A stretch of 64,000 bases of DNA from Chitinophagales bacterium (GTDB lineage Bacteria > Bacteroidota > Bacteroidia > Chitinophagales > Saprospiraceae). A program made the position numbers and the translations under genes. Where the stretch lies: assembly GCA_022360175.1 (NCBI GenBank), contig JAKSDI010000215.1, forward strand, positions 1-64,000, in the 5' to 3' direction. This document shows positions 33,062 to 42,211 of the stretch, one piece after another. Each line of letters begins with the position of its first letter. Within the stretch, counting starts at the first letter, position 1. The notes under the pieces are model-generated. The model was not told the DNA's origin and did not search any database. It worked only from the letters and a program-made list of their open reading frames with translations.

Positions 33062-35848
33062 ATGCACCCTCGCTATTTTCTTTCCCTAACCACTACCCTA
33101 TTACTTGCATTATGCGCCTATGGGCAAAAGCCTGCTTTGACCCTGGAAGCTATTGACGGGTGGAATCATATCAGGTCCTCTCAAATATCAAATGATGGCC
33201 GTTGGGTCAGTTATGAGCTTACCCCTAATGATGGTGACCCAAGCCTGGTACTTTATAATAACAACAAAAAATCCAGTCAGGAATTTGCCCGAAGTAAATC
33301 TGCACGATTCAGTTCGGATAACAGGTATTTTGCTTTCCTTACAACTCCTCATCGAGATACACTAAGGGCACAACGCAGACGAAAAGTTGAGGACAAAGAC
33401 TTAACTAAAGATACCCTTCATATCCTTACTTTATCAAGTGGAGAAATGATAAGCATTCCCAATACCAAGCGATTTACGCTACCTCAAAAGTGGGAAGGAT
33501 GGATAGCTTATCAATTAGAGCCTATTCCCAGAGATACAAGCCTTTCTGATTCTGTCAAAATTAAAAATGAATCAGAGGAAAATGGTAGCAGGCTTGTCAT
33601 CCGGAACCTACGTACTGCACAAGAAGATACAATACTCTATGTAAAGGATTACATATCAGCAGAAGAAGGCCCTCGTTTTCTCATTTATAGCACAGGTGAT
33701 GATTCTACTTTTGTGGCAGGAGCTTATTTATACGACGGACCTGATCAAAAACTACAAGCACTGCTTACGGGAGAAGGTAGTTACAAACAACTTTCCTTAA
33801 ACAAGGCTGGTACCCAGGCTGCATTTTTAGCTTATCGTGATACCCTATTGCCACGCACTCCCCCTCACGCCTTATATCACTGGAAAGACGGATTAAATGA
33901 AGCTTTGCCTATTGTTGACACTACGCTTAATTCTTTGCCTGATAAATGGTTAATCAGTGAACATCGCAAACTGCATTTTTCTGAAGACAATACTAAACTT
34001 TACTTTGGCACTACGCCCCCTCCCATTTTACAAGATACTTCTTTACTGGAGGAAGAAATTGTCAATGTAGAAGTATGGCACTATAAAGACGCTCGTTTAT
34101 ATACCCATGAAGAATCCAGGCTAGAAGAAGAGCGCAAAAGAGCTTACGATTGTGTATACCATTTCAATAAAGAAACAAGCATACAATTAGGCGCTCCCAA
34201 TATTCCCATTGTAGAAATAGGAGATGAAGGCAATGCCCGATATGCAATTGGCAGTAATGAAGAACCTTATTTGCCTCTGGTATCATGGGAAGGTTTTCCT
34301 ATATGTAAAGACTTATATCTTATTGATACAGAAACCGGACAATCTACACTCATTCAAAAAAAGGTATGTGGCAATGTCAACCTATCTCCAAAAGGGAAAT
34401 ACGTCTACTGGTATAGCAGCCCTGACTCTGCCTGGTTTGCTTATTCTATCGAAAAGCGAACGTTGAATCACCTGGCTCCTGACCTGGTAGTCCCTTTTTA
34501 TGATGAGATTAATGACCGCCCTATGCATCCATATCCGTATGGTATTGCAGGATGGACAACAGATGATGATTTCATCATGATTTACGATCGCTATGACATC
34601 TGGCTGGTAGACCCTCAAAATAATATAGCTCCTAATAACCTCACTAGTGGAAGGATGGATAAAAAACGCTATCGCTATGTCAAACTCGATCCGGAAGCTC
34701 GATCCATTGAAGAGGTAGAACCTATGTTATATCAAACTTTTGATGAAGACAACAAGCATAGTGGATATGCCTGGTTTAATATCCATACCGGTGTAATGGA
34801 TCAGGTTCAGGAAGGCCCTTACAATTATACGCGCAGGGTAAAAAAGGCAAAAGATGCCAACCACTTTTTATTTACACGAGAAAGTTTTGAAGTTTTTCCA
34901 GATTTACTGCTAAGTCAAAATCGTCTTGAACAATCTTATTCAATTAGCGATGCCAATCCTCAGCAAACTGAATACCGCTGGGGAACAGCAGAGCCTTACA
35001 TCTGGACAGGTGCTGATGGGCAGCCCATGGAAGGGATTATTATCAAACCAGAAGGCTTTGATGCTAATAAAAAATATCCCGCTATCACTTATTTTTATGA
35101 GCGTTATGCTGATGAATTACACAGTCATTGGACTCCACGCTATCCACGTTCCATTATCAATTTCCCTTATTATGCGAGCCGTGGGTATGTTATTTTTATT
35201 CCAGACATTCATTATCGAGTAGGCTATCCGGGTGAAAGTGCCCTGGATGCTATCACTTCTGGTTTAACAAGCCTTATTGATGAAGGATTTATCGATAAGG
35301 ATAATATTGGTGTACAAGGTCATAGCTGGGGTGGTTATCAGGTAGCATATCTGATCACTCAAACCAATATTTTCAAATGTGCAGAAAGCGGTGCTCCTGT
35401 TGTAAATATGACCTCCGCTTATGGAGGTATCAGATGGGGATCTGGGCTTAGCCGTATGTTTCAGTACGAGCACACACAAAGCCGAATTGGTGGTAACCTT
35501 TGGGAAAAACCATGGCGATATGTAGAGAATTCTCCCTTATTTTTTGCTGATAAAATCGAAACCCCTGTACTCATTTTACATAATGATGAAGATGGTGCCG
35601 TACCCTGGTATCAGGGCATCGAGTTTTTTGTTGCTCTAAGACGCCTTGGCAAACCTACATGGCTTCTCAACTATAATGGCGACCCACATGGGGTAAAGGA
35701 GGTGCAAAATCGAAGAGATTTTCAGCAGCGCATGCAGCAGTTTTTTGACTATTATCTGTTAGACGCTCCTAAACCGATTTGGATGGAAAAAGGAGTCAAG
35801 CCAATTGAAAAAGGGATTGAGCAAGGCTTTGAAAGCATTAAAGATTAA
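33062..35848 (+). CDS. Secreted S9-family peptidase (DPP4/prolyl-oligopeptidase-like)
   Basis: A 928-residue protein with a signal peptide ending near AYGQ (residue 21), a long propeller region (about 30-660) and a C-terminal alpha/beta hydrolase. The triad is visible: S755 in GHSWGGY, D844 in HNDEDGAVPW and H876 in DPHG. The length is typical of the large Bacteroidota S9 group. It should hydrolyse oligopeptides in the periplasm or outer membrane. It stands alone; the convergent gene on its 3' side is the ABC ATPase at 36027, and the palindromic repeat at 35900-35943 lies between them. Confidence 0.9.
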   Translation: MHPRYFLSLTTTLLLALCAYGQKPALTLEAIDGWNHIRSSQISNDGRWVSYELTPNDGDPSLVLYNNNKKSSQEFARSKSARFSSDNRYFAFLTTPHRDTLRAQRRRKVEDKDLTKDTLHILTLSSGEMISIPNTKRFTLPQKWEGWIAYQLEPIPRDTSLSDSVKIKNESEENGSRLVIRNLRTAQEDTILYVKDYISAEEGPRFLIYSTGDDSTFVAGAYLYDGPDQKLQALLTGEGSYKQLSLNKAGTQAAFLAYRDTLLPRTPPHALYHWKDGLNEALPIVDTTLNSLPDKWLISEHRKLHFSEDNTKLYFGTTPPPILQDTSLLEEEIVNVEVWHYKDARLYTHEESRLEEERKRAYDCVYHFNKETSIQLGAPNIPIVEIGDEGNARYAIGSNEEPYLPLVSWEGFPICKDLYLIDTETGQSTLIQKKVCGNVNLSPKGKYVYWYSSPDSAWFAYSIEKRTLNHLAPDLVVPFYDEINDRPMHPYPYGIAGWTTDDDFIMIYDRYDIWLVDPQNNIAPNNLTSGRMDKKRYRYVKLDPEARSIEEVEPMLYQTFDEDNKHSGYAWFNIHTGVMDQVQEGPYNYTRRVKKAKDANHFLFTRESFEVFPDLLLSQNRLEQSYSISDANPQQTEYRWGTAEPYIWTGADGQPMEGIIIKPEGFDANKKYPAITYFYERYADELHSHWTPRYPRSIINFPYYASRGYVIFIPDIHYRVGYPGESALDAITSGLTSLIDEGFIDKDNIGVQGHSWGGYQVAYLITQTNIFKCAESGAPVVNMTSAYGGIRWGSGLSRMFQYEHTQSRIGGNLWEKPWRYVENSPLFFADKIETPVLILHNDEDGAVPWYQGIEFFVALRRLGKPTWLLNYNGDPHGVKEVQNRRDFQQRMQQFFDYYLLDAPKPIWMEKGVKPIEKGIEQGFESIKD

Positions 35849-35899
35849 TATTTTGTATAGTGAGGAAGATTCCGGCCTTACCTAGGGATAATAGACAGA

Positions 35900-35943
35900 T
35901 TCGGATGAAGTCGCCAATAATCCAATAGGCGACTTCATCCGAA
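35900..35943. repeat. Dispersed palindromic repeat, copy 1
   Basis: TTCGGATGAAGTCGCC (35900-35915) and its exact complement (35928-35943) flank a 12-bp centre. The same arms recur at 58540-58585. The element sits between two convergent stop codons, where it could act as a bidirectional terminator. Confidence 0.65.
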
Positions 35944-36026
35944 ATCGTTACTGCAAGTAGTAATCACAAATACTTTTGAAAGAATTGCTCCCATCAAACA
36001 TGGAAGCGGAGTGTAGGTAAGCTTAC

Positions 36027-36644
36027 TTATTTATAGGCCAATATATCTACCTTCGTATCACAAAAATCAAAATCTACATCTACATTCGATGCAATGATAA
36101 GGAGGCGATCTTGGGTAAACTCATCGATCAATCCACGATACCATTCTACTCCTTCCGTATCCAGATTGGTCGTAGGTTCATCCAATAATAATAAAGAGCT
36201 ATCAGAACAGATAGCCAGTAGTAGTTTAAGACGCTGTTTCATTCCTGATGAGAAAGCCCGAATTGGTTTATTTTTTGCCTTACGGAAATTAAGTCGCTGA
36301 TACAGTTTATCAGCAGTCAGGCCTTGTTGGAATGACTTAAAGCGAATGTGAAATTGTAAAGCTTCCCAAAGGGTTAATTCCTCAATCATTTCTATATAAG
36401 GAGCTGCATAAGACAGGTGTTGATACACTTGATCAACTACTACAGATTTTCCTTCTTGCTCAAAAAAGATTTTCCCTTTGGATGGAGTGAGATGACCGGA
36501 TAGAATTTTTAACAGCGTAGATTTTCCCGATCCATTAGGACCAGTAATTGCGTATTGGTGGCCCTGCTCAAATACAAGGTCCACCTTTTTGATTATCCAT
36601 TCTGACTTATAGCGTTTACCAACTTTTTGCAGTTCAATCTTCAT
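36027..36644 (-). CDS. Stand-alone ABC transporter ATP-binding protein at the end of the lipid A operon
   Basis: From the ATG at 36644 the protein is 205 residues, short for an ABC ATPase. It has Walker A GPNGSGKST, a signature FSSGMKQRLKLLLA (SSGMK in place of LSGGQ) and Walker B LLLLDEPTTNLD. No permease gene is adjacent. The start overlaps the end of lpxA by 11 bp, so it is co-translated with the lipid A genes. A role in lipid or LPS-related transport is an attractive but unproven reading; the small size and signature resemble CcmA-like or gliding-type ATPases. Confidence 0.82.
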   Translation of the reverse strand: MKIELQKVGKRYKSEWIIKKVDLVFEQGHQYAITGPNGSGKSTLLKILSGHLTPSKGKIFFEQEGKSVVVDQVYQHLSYAAPYIEMIEELTLWEALQFHIRFKSFQQGLTADKLYQRLNFRKAKNKPIRAFSSGMKQRLKLLLAICSDSSLLLLDEPTTNLDTEGVEWYRGLIDEFTQDRLLIIASNVDVDFDFCDTKVDILAYK

Positions 36645-37452
36645 CAATACGATTTCCGTTGATCTGTTGGAAGCCACGCATAATGCCAGGATCTGCATCT
36701 CTGATAAAAGAAAGTATATGCTGGCGCTCTTCTGTCATTTCCAGAGAATCCTCAATGACATCCAGGGCATGAGAAATACTATATCCTTTTACAAACAGAA
36801 TTCGATAGGTTTCCTGAATAGCCTGTATTTGTTGTGGGGTAAAGCTTCGACGGCGTAGGCCAATGCTATTTACTCCAGCATAAGACAGAGGCTCTCTGGC
36901 TGCTTTCACAAATGGCGGCACATGTTTGCGTACTAGTGATCCTCCAGCAATGAAGCTGTGTTTACCGATTTTGATAAACTGCTGAACTGCTACAAGACCC
37001 TCCAGTATAGCCCAATCCTCAATTTCTACATGCCCTGCCAGATTCACGTTATTCGCAAGAATAACCTGATCACCAATGATGCAGTCATGTGCTACATGCA
37101 CATAAGCCATCAGGAGGCAATTACTACCTACTTTTGTTTTATTGGCGTACGATGTACCTCGATTGACCGTCACATACTCTCTAATGGTTGTATTATCACC
37201 AATTTCAGCAGTTGTAGGTTCTCCCTTAAATTTAAGGTCTTGAGGAATTCCTGATATCACAGCACCAGGAAAAATTTTGCAGTTTTTACCCACACGGCCA
37301 CCTTCGAAAATGGTCACATTAGGCCCTAGCCAGGTACCATCACCAATCACCGTATCCTTATCGATATAGCAAAACGGGCTAATATGCACGTCTTTACCAA
37401 TTATGGCTTCCGGATGAATAAAACTGTTTAAGTTGCTATTATAATGATTCAT
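36634..37452 (-). CDS. lpxA: Acyl-ACP--UDP-N-acetylglucosamine O-acyltransferase
   Basis: The 272-residue protein is a left-handed beta-helix of hexapeptide repeats (I/V-G-x4 pattern, residues about 8-185) followed by a helical C-terminal part. It catalyses the first step of lipid A synthesis, transferring a 3-hydroxyacyl chain from ACP to UDP-GlcNAc in the cytosol. Diagnostic parts are HVAHDCIIGDQVILANNV (with the catalytic His) and GLRRRSF. I start at the ATG at 37452, one base after the lpxC/fabZ stop codon; the longer frame would overlap that gene. Its 3' end overlaps the following ABC ATPase gene. Confidence 0.93.
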   Translation of the reverse strand: MNHYNSNLNSFIHPEAIIGKDVHISPFCYIDKDTVIGDGTWLGPNVTIFEGGRVGKNCKIFPGAVISGIPQDLKFKGEPTTAEIGDNTTIREYVTVNRGTSYANKTKVGSNCLLMAYVHVAHDCIIGDQVILANNVNLAGHVEIEDWAILEGLVAVQQFIKIGKHSFIAGGSLVRKHVPPFVKAAREPLSYAGVNSIGLRRRSFTPQQIQAIQETYRILFVKGYSISHALDVIEDSLEMTEERQHILSFIRDADPGIMRGFQQINGNRIDED

Positions 37453-37453
37453 C

Positions 37454-38842
37454 TTATGAGCGCTTAACGATTTGAGCAATCAATTCGGCTTCAGATACAA
37501 TCTTATCACCAACGTAAGCAGTAGCTTGCATTTGGCAAATACCTCTTCGAATGGGTGCTATAAGCTCCATTTTAAAAATTACGGTATCACCAGGAACTAC
37601 TTTATGTTTAAACTTGGCGTTTTCAATCTTAAGAAAGTAAGTATCCCAATTACCTGGATCTTCCACTGTTGACAAGGCCAACATACCTCCCGTTTGCGCC
37701 ATTGCTTCTATTTGTAGCACTCCTGGCATTACAGGATTATCGGGAAAATGCCCTTGAAAAAAGGATTCATTAAAACTGACATTCTTTACCCCCACTACGT
37801 GCTTATCAGACAGTTCTATGATTTTGTCTATAAGCAGGAAAGGGTATCTATGCGGTAACCACTGAGCAATCTCCGTCACATCAAAGAGGGGTTTCACATT
37901 AGGATCATAATGAGGGCGCCCCTTCAAACGACGTTTCTCCTGTAGTGCTTTTTTCAATTCTTTAGTAAACTCGACATTAGCGGCATGCCCTGGTTTAGTG
38001 GCTACGATTTTCCCTTTAATACGATGACCAAGTAGGGAAATATCACCAATAATGTCTAATAGCTTATGTCGAGCAGGTTCATTCTTGTAATGCAACTTGA
38101 TCGTATTCAATACTCCCTCTTGTTCTACTTTTACACTTGGCTTTCCCAGTTTCTTTGCCAATCGGTCGAGGTCTTCCTGTTCCATCACACGATCTGCAAT
38201 CACAATAGCATTGTCGAGATCACCTCCTTTAATGAGGTTCTGCTCAAATAGGTATTCTACTTCGTGAAGAAAAACGAACGTACGACAAGGAGCAATTTCA
38301 GTACTATAGTCTGTTGTACCATTAAAATGAGCATACTGCTGACCAACTACATCCGAATTGAAGTCAATTAACGCGACTGCTTCAAACTGATCTTTAGGCA
38401 AAGCCACCAGTTCCGCTCCTGTCTTTTCATCCTTATAAACGATAGGTTCTTCTACCACAAAATATTCTCGTTCTTGTTCCTGCTCAGCAATTCCTGCATC
38501 TATCAAAGCCTTCACAAAAGGAGCTGCACTACCATCAAGAATTGGAACCTCTGGGCCATCTACTTCTATTAGTACATTATCAATTCCCAGTCCCGATAAA
38601 GCAGAAAGTGCATGTTCTACAGTATGTATGATAGCTTCACCTTGTTTTAGTGTCGTACCTCTCTGAGTAGAAACTACTCTTTTTACATCCGCACTGATTT
38701 CTGGAGCACCATCAAGGTCTATTCTTTGAAAGATGTATCCATGGCCTTCCGGTGCAGGCTTAAAGGTAAGTGTTACTTCTTTTCCGGTGTGTAAGCCCAC
38801 ACCTTTTACAGTAACTGCTTGTTTAATAGTTTGTTGTTTCAT
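37454..38842 (-). CDS. lpxC/fabZ: Bifunctional UDP-3-O-acyl-GlcNAc deacetylase / 3-hydroxyacyl-ACP dehydratase
   Basis: A 462-residue fusion characteristic of Bacteroidota. Residues 1-310 are LpxC, with zinc ligands in HTVEHALSAL and in HKLLDIIGD (His and Asp), which commits the pathway to lipid A. Residues about 320-462 are FabZ, with LPHRYPFLLIDKI and the catalytic GHFPDNPVMPGVLQIEAMAQ. FabZ dehydrates 3-hydroxyacyl-ACP for fatty-acid elongation, so the fusion places both users of the same acyl pool in one protein. The gene follows lpxD by 41 bp and precedes lpxA by one base. Confidence 0.95.
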   Translation of the reverse strand: MKQQTIKQAVTVKGVGLHTGKEVTLTFKPAPEGHGYIFQRIDLDGAPEISADVKRVVSTQRGTTLKQGEAIIHTVEHALSALSGLGIDNVLIEVDGPEVPILDGSAAPFVKALIDAGIAEQEQEREYFVVEEPIVYKDEKTGAELVALPKDQFEAVALIDFNSDVVGQQYAHFNGTTDYSTEIAPCRTFVFLHEVEYLFEQNLIKGGDLDNAIVIADRVMEQEDLDRLAKKLGKPSVKVEQEGVLNTIKLHYKNEPARHKLLDIIGDISLLGHRIKGKIVATKPGHAANVEFTKELKKALQEKRRLKGRPHYDPNVKPLFDVTEIAQWLPHRYPFLLIDKIIELSDKHVVGVKNVSFNESFFQGHFPDNPVMPGVLQIEAMAQTGGMLALSTVEDPGNWDTYFLKIENAKFKHKVVPGDTVIFKMELIAPIRRGICQMQATAYVGDKIVSEAELIAQIVKRS

Positions 38843-38883
38843 AAATATAATACCCGGATAATTTTTGTGTAAAGATAAGAGAA

Positions 38884-39912
38884 TTATTGGTCCTCGAGTT
38901 TCTTTTCCAGCCGACGAAGTTTTTTATACAGCTCAGGTAACTGCTTAAAAACGGCATAAGAACGGATATAATCTCTATAACCAATAGCTGGAGAACCAAA
39001 CAGTGCCTGATTAGGTTCATCTACTGACCCTGCGACACCAGATTGTGCCTGTATTTGTGTGCCATCGGCTATTTGCACATGCCCAACAAATCCAACTTGC
39101 CCTCCAATTCGACAGTGCTTTCCTATTTTAGTACTACCTGCTACTCCTGCCTGAGCAGCAATAACAGTATGAGCACCTACTTCTACATTGTGTCCTATCT
39201 GCACCAAATTGTCTAATTTGACTCCTTCTCTAATAATGGTAGATCCCATAGTCGCTCTGTCAATAGTAGTACAGGCACCAATTTCTACATTCTGTTCAAT
39301 TACAACATTTCCCACATGGGTCACTTTCTTGTAAGAACCATCTTCCTGTGGAGCAAATCCAAAACCATCACTCCCAATCACTGTATTAGCATGAATAATA
39401 CAGTTATCTCCCACTTCACATCCTGCTAGTATCCTAACCCCAGGATGTAATTTTACATTTTCACCAAGTTTCACATCCTTCCCTACATATACTTGCCCCA
39501 TGATAATACTCCCATTTCCTATCTGGGCGCCTTCTTCAATCACTGCCATCGCAGCAACACTTACCCCTTCACCAATATTAGCATCAGGATGAATAGATGC
39601 AGCTTCTGAAATAGTAGCTGTAGTTGGAGCTTGTTGTCCAAACTGTTCTAGTAGCTGTGCTACTGCAGCATAGACATCAGGTACTCTGATTAATGTAGGA
39701 TTGACTGGCTTAGCAGGTTGAAAATCATTACTTACCAATAATACGGAAGCAGTGGTAGTATAGGCATACGCTTCATATTTCATGTTCCCCAAAAAGGAGA
39801 TAGTTCCCTCTCCTCCTTCTTCTATTTTACTAGGCCGGCTTACTTTTACGTTGGGATCTCCCTCTACGGTCCCCTGTAAAAAAGCGGCTAATTCTCTGGC
39901 TGACAATTGCAT
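38884..39912 (-). CDS. lpxD: UDP-3-O-acylglucosamine N-acyltransferase
   Basis: A 342-residue protein with an N-terminal LpxD-type domain (about 1-100, starting [18 protein letters not shown]) and a long hexapeptide-repeat beta-helix (about 105-300), then a coiled C-terminal tail. [15 protein letters not shown] and the [16 protein letters not shown] segment with its catalytic His are diagnostic. It adds the second acyl chain in lipid A synthesis. It is the first gene of the operon lpxD-lpxC/fabZ-lpxA-ABC ATPase. A TACCTTTG box ends only 4 bp upstream of the ATG, so the transcript may have almost no leader. Confidence 0.94.
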   Translation of the reverse strand: MQLSARELAAFLQGTVEGDPNVKVSRPSKIEEGGEGTISFLGNMKYEAYAYTTTASVLLVSNDFQPAKPVNPTLIRVPDVYAAVAQLLEQFGQQAPTTATISEAASIHPDANIGEGVSVAAMAVIEEGAQIGNGSIIMGQVYVGKDVKLGENVKLHPGVRILAGCEVGDNCIIHANTVIGSDGFGFAPQEDGSYKKVTHVGNVVIEQNVEIGACTTIDRATMGSTIIREGVKLDNLVQIGHNVEVGAHTVIAAQAGVAGSTKIGKHCRIGGQVGFVGHVQIADGTQIQAQSGVAGSVDEPNQALFGSPAIGYRDYIRSYAVFKQLPELYKKLRRLEKKLEDQ

Positions 39913-39946
39913 GCCGCAAAGGTAGAAAAAAGTTGGTATACATCAG
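39913..39946 (-). promoter_or_regulatory. Promoter candidate for lpxD
   Basis: TACCTTTG (minus strand, 39924-39917) fits TANNTTTG exactly. The -33 position reads CCTG, matching only its last two bases. Transcription would start at or within a few bases of the ATG at 39912, suggesting a leaderless or near-leaderless mRNA. Confidence 0.4.
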
Positions 39947-39947
39947 G

Positions 39948-39969
39948 GAGAATCTTTTTTTTGATTCTC
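39948..39969. promoter_or_regulatory. Inverted repeat between divergent lpxD and hemC promoters
   Basis: GAGAATC (39948-39954) and GATTCTC (39963-39969) flank a run of eight T. The repeat overlaps the -33 region of the hemC promoter candidate, so it could be an operator. It is also similar to a short bidirectional hairpin. Confidence 0.35.
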
Positions 39970-39988
39970 TTTAAGTAGTCTATCTTTG
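39960..39988 (+). promoter_or_regulatory. Promoter candidate for hemC-hemD
   Basis: TTTG (39960-39963), 17 bases, then TATCTTTG (39981-39988) match the Bacteroidota consensus apart from a spacer two bases short. The expected transcript start is about 10 bases before the TTG start codon. Confidence 0.5.
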
Positions 39989-40004
39989 CCTAAAAATCTG
40001 AAGA

Positions 40005-40901
40005 TTGGAAAAAGTGATAAGAATTGGAACACGCGGCAGCAAACTAGCCCTATGGCAGGCCCATTACACTCAGCAACAGCTCAAAGCAGTTGGATTTGAA
40101 TCAGAGTTGGTCATTATAAAAACGCAAGGTGATCAGATTCAGCACCTCAGTTTTGACAAAATGGAAGGTAAAGGTTTTTTCACTAAAGAAATTGAAGAAG
40201 CTTTGCTGCGCCAGGAAATAGATGTAGCAGTACATTCTATGAAAGATTTGCCAACAACTGCACCGGAAGGGCTTTCTATTACGGCTATCTCCTATCGTGA
40301 AAATCCTGCCGACTGGCTGGTGATACGGAAAGAAGAAGTAGATGAAAGTCAATTGCTGAAGTTTAAAGAAAATGCAATTATAGGTACATCTTCTGCACGA
40401 AGAAAAGCTCAAATGCTACATTTCCGTCCGGATATTAGTATCAAAGATATACGTGGTAATGTACCTACTCGCTTACGCAAATTACAGGAGGGCCAATTTG
40501 ATGCTATTTTATTAGCCGCAGCTGGACTCACGCGCCTGGATATAAACCTGGAAGATTTTACGGTCATCCGATTTAATCCAAAAGAGTTTATTCCTGCGCC
40601 CGCACAAGGTGTATTAGCCTGGCAGGTACGCACAGAAGATAAGGCAACTCGTACTATATTCAAGCACCTTCACAACAAGGCAACTGCTGAAGTAACCAAT
40701 ATTGAACGGAAAGTTCTTAATCTTCTGGATGGAGGATGCCAGATGCCACTAGGTGTTTATTGTGAAAAAGATGCTTCCGGCAACTTCCATGTTTGGGCTG
40801 CTAAAGCCGAAAACTGGGACAGTCCGGTTAAACATGTGCACCTTTCTCAAAGTACTAACTCACAATTGGCAGAAAGAGTAGTAGCGGAACTGAAGAAATG
40901 A
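40005..40901 (+). CDS. hemC: Hydroxymethylbilane synthase
   Basis: The 298-residue protein joins four porphobilinogen molecules into hydroxymethylbilane in tetrapyrrole synthesis. Family marks are IGTRGSKLALWQA, VHSMKDLPT, the arginine-rich GTSSARRKAQ and IRGNVPTRL segments, FIPAPAQGVLAWQ, and the cofactor-binding Cys in LLDGGCQMPLG. The start is TTG at 40005; a GTG at 40014 would give a protein three residues shorter that still begins before the conserved IRIGTRG. The stop overlaps hemD by 4 bases (ATGA), so the pair is translationally coupled. Confidence 0.95.
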   Translation: MEKVIRIGTRGSKLALWQAHYTQQQLKAVGFESELVIIKTQGDQIQHLSFDKMEGKGFFTKEIEEALLRQEIDVAVHSMKDLPTTAPEGLSITAISYRENPADWLVIRKEEVDESQLLKFKENAIIGTSSARRKAQMLHFRPDISIKDIRGNVPTRLRKLQEGQFDAILLAAAGLTRLDINLEDFTVIRFNPKEFIPAPAQGVLAWQVRTEDKATRTIFKHLHNKATAEVTNIERKVLNLLDGGCQMPLGVYCEKDASGNFHVWAAKAENWDSPVKHVHLSQSTNSQLAERVVAELKK

Positions 40902-41563
40902 GGATATTTATCAGTCGGGTACAGACAAAATCAAGCTCTTTCAAGAAGATACTAGAAAGAGCAGGGCATCAGGTGATTGGCCAATCACTTATCCATTTTA
41001 ATGTTATTCCCATCAAAGATTTTCCTGCATCCGACTGGATTTTTTTCTATAGTCAAAAAGGCGTCCAGTTTCTTTTTCAGCAAATCGACACGACACAACT
41101 CAGAGGTAAAAAAATTGCCTGCCTAGGTGCAGCTGCAGCAAGAGCCCTTTCTGTTTACGGTGTTAATCCTCATTTTATTGGCAATGGAAATCCAACATCT
41201 GTAGCTACTCAATTTCTTAATGAAGCCAAAGGAACAAACGTTCTTTTCATTCAGGCCCTACATTCTCGGCAAAGTGTACAGAAAATATTAGGATCGGAAA
41301 TACAAAGCATTAGTCGAGCTGTATATAGTAATGAAATACTCAAGGATTTTGATATCCCGTATTGCGATGTATTGGCTTTCACCAGTCCACTCAATACAGA
41401 TGCTTATTATACAAAGTATCCTCCTCTTGAGCAGCAACAGGTAATTGCTATTGGACATACTACTGGAAAGGCTTTGCAAGGTAAAGGCATCCACAAAGTA
41501 GTGATAGCTGAAAAAGCAGGAGAAGAAGCAATGGCTAGAGCAGTACTAAGCTGCATCGTCTAA
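40898..41563 (+). CDS. hemD: Uroporphyrinogen-III synthase
   Basis: A 221-residue protein with the bilobal HemD fold: an N-terminal segment IFISRVQTKSS, then DWIFFYSQKGVQFLFQ (the usual 'FTSxNGV' site), KIACLGAAAARALSVYG, and in the second lobe FTSPLNTDAYY and VIAIGHTTGKALQGKG. It closes and inverts ring D of hydroxymethylbilane to give uroporphyrinogen III. HemD sequences are very variable; the neighbour hemC, with a 4-base overlap, makes the call firm. Confidence 0.9.
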   Translation: MRIFISRVQTKSSSFKKILERAGHQVIGQSLIHFNVIPIKDFPASDWIFFYSQKGVQFLFQQIDTTQLRGKKIACLGAAAARALSVYGVNPHFIGNGNPTSVATQFLNEAKGTNVLFIQALHSRQSVQKILGSEIQSISRAVYSNEILKDFDIPYCDVLAFTSPLNTDAYYTKYPPLEQQQVIAIGHTTGKALQGKGIHKVVIAEKAGEEAMARAVLSCIV

Positions 41564-41654
41564 GACTAATCGAAGATGATGTGGGCTAAGTAAAATATTG
41601 ATAGTAATCAGCTGTTACTTTAGCGCTGTTTTGTATTATGAAGTTGTATAAAAA

Positions 41655-42119
41655 ATGATTGTCAACATGAGAATTTGGTTGTTCCCTATTTGTTTAATGT
41701 TATTAGTTGCTTCCTGTAAGAATATATCTAATAATAAGACTACTAAACCAACTGAAGAGGAGCTTAATAGTTTTGCTTCTTTCTATAAGCAGTTTCACGA
41801 AGACAGCACTTTTCAAATACAGCATATCACCTTTCCATTGCAGGGATTACCAGAACGAGCAGATTCTGCTACGCTTGCCAGTGGCACCTTTAGATGGACT
41901 CGTGATAATTGGAAAATACAGGAGGCTCTCGACCCATCGAATAGTCAATTTGAACAAGATTTTTTACCCTTTGGAGAAAGTATGATTATTGAAAAACTCA
42001 CCCATAAAAAGTGGGGATTAGCCATTACCCGCCGCTTTGCTAAAATGGATGATGGCTGGTATTTAATCTATTATTCCGGGCTCAACAAGGTAGGTTCAGA
42101 TAGTACTTCAGCCAACTGA
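41655..42119 (+). CDS. Small lipoprotein, DUF4348-like
   Basis: A 154-residue protein with a lipoprotein signal (LMLLVASC, Cys at about residue 21). The mature part begins with an acidic linker and the segment SFASFYKQFHEDSTFQIQHITFPLQG. This resembles my recollection of DUF4348 proteins from Bacteroides, in which an F-x2-F/Y and HI-x-FPL pattern recurs. The second half is a small beta-rich fold (TRDNWKIQE, GWYLIYYSG). No activity is known. It stands alone, 92 bp from the convergent hldD gene. Confidence 0.72.
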   Translation: MIVNMRIWLFPICLMLLVASCKNISNNKTTKPTEEELNSFASFYKQFHEDSTFQIQHITFPLQGLPERADSATLASGTFRWTRDNWKIQEALDPSNSQFEQDFLPFGESMIIEKLTHKKWGLAITRRFAKMDDGWYLIYYSGLNKVGSDSTSAN

Positions 42120-42211
42120 TACAATTGCTGAATGGCAACAAATCAGCATCCATCAGACAAGAATTGATCTTACTACTGTTGTCAACAAGCAGGCGTTACC
42201 TTTTAAATTTT

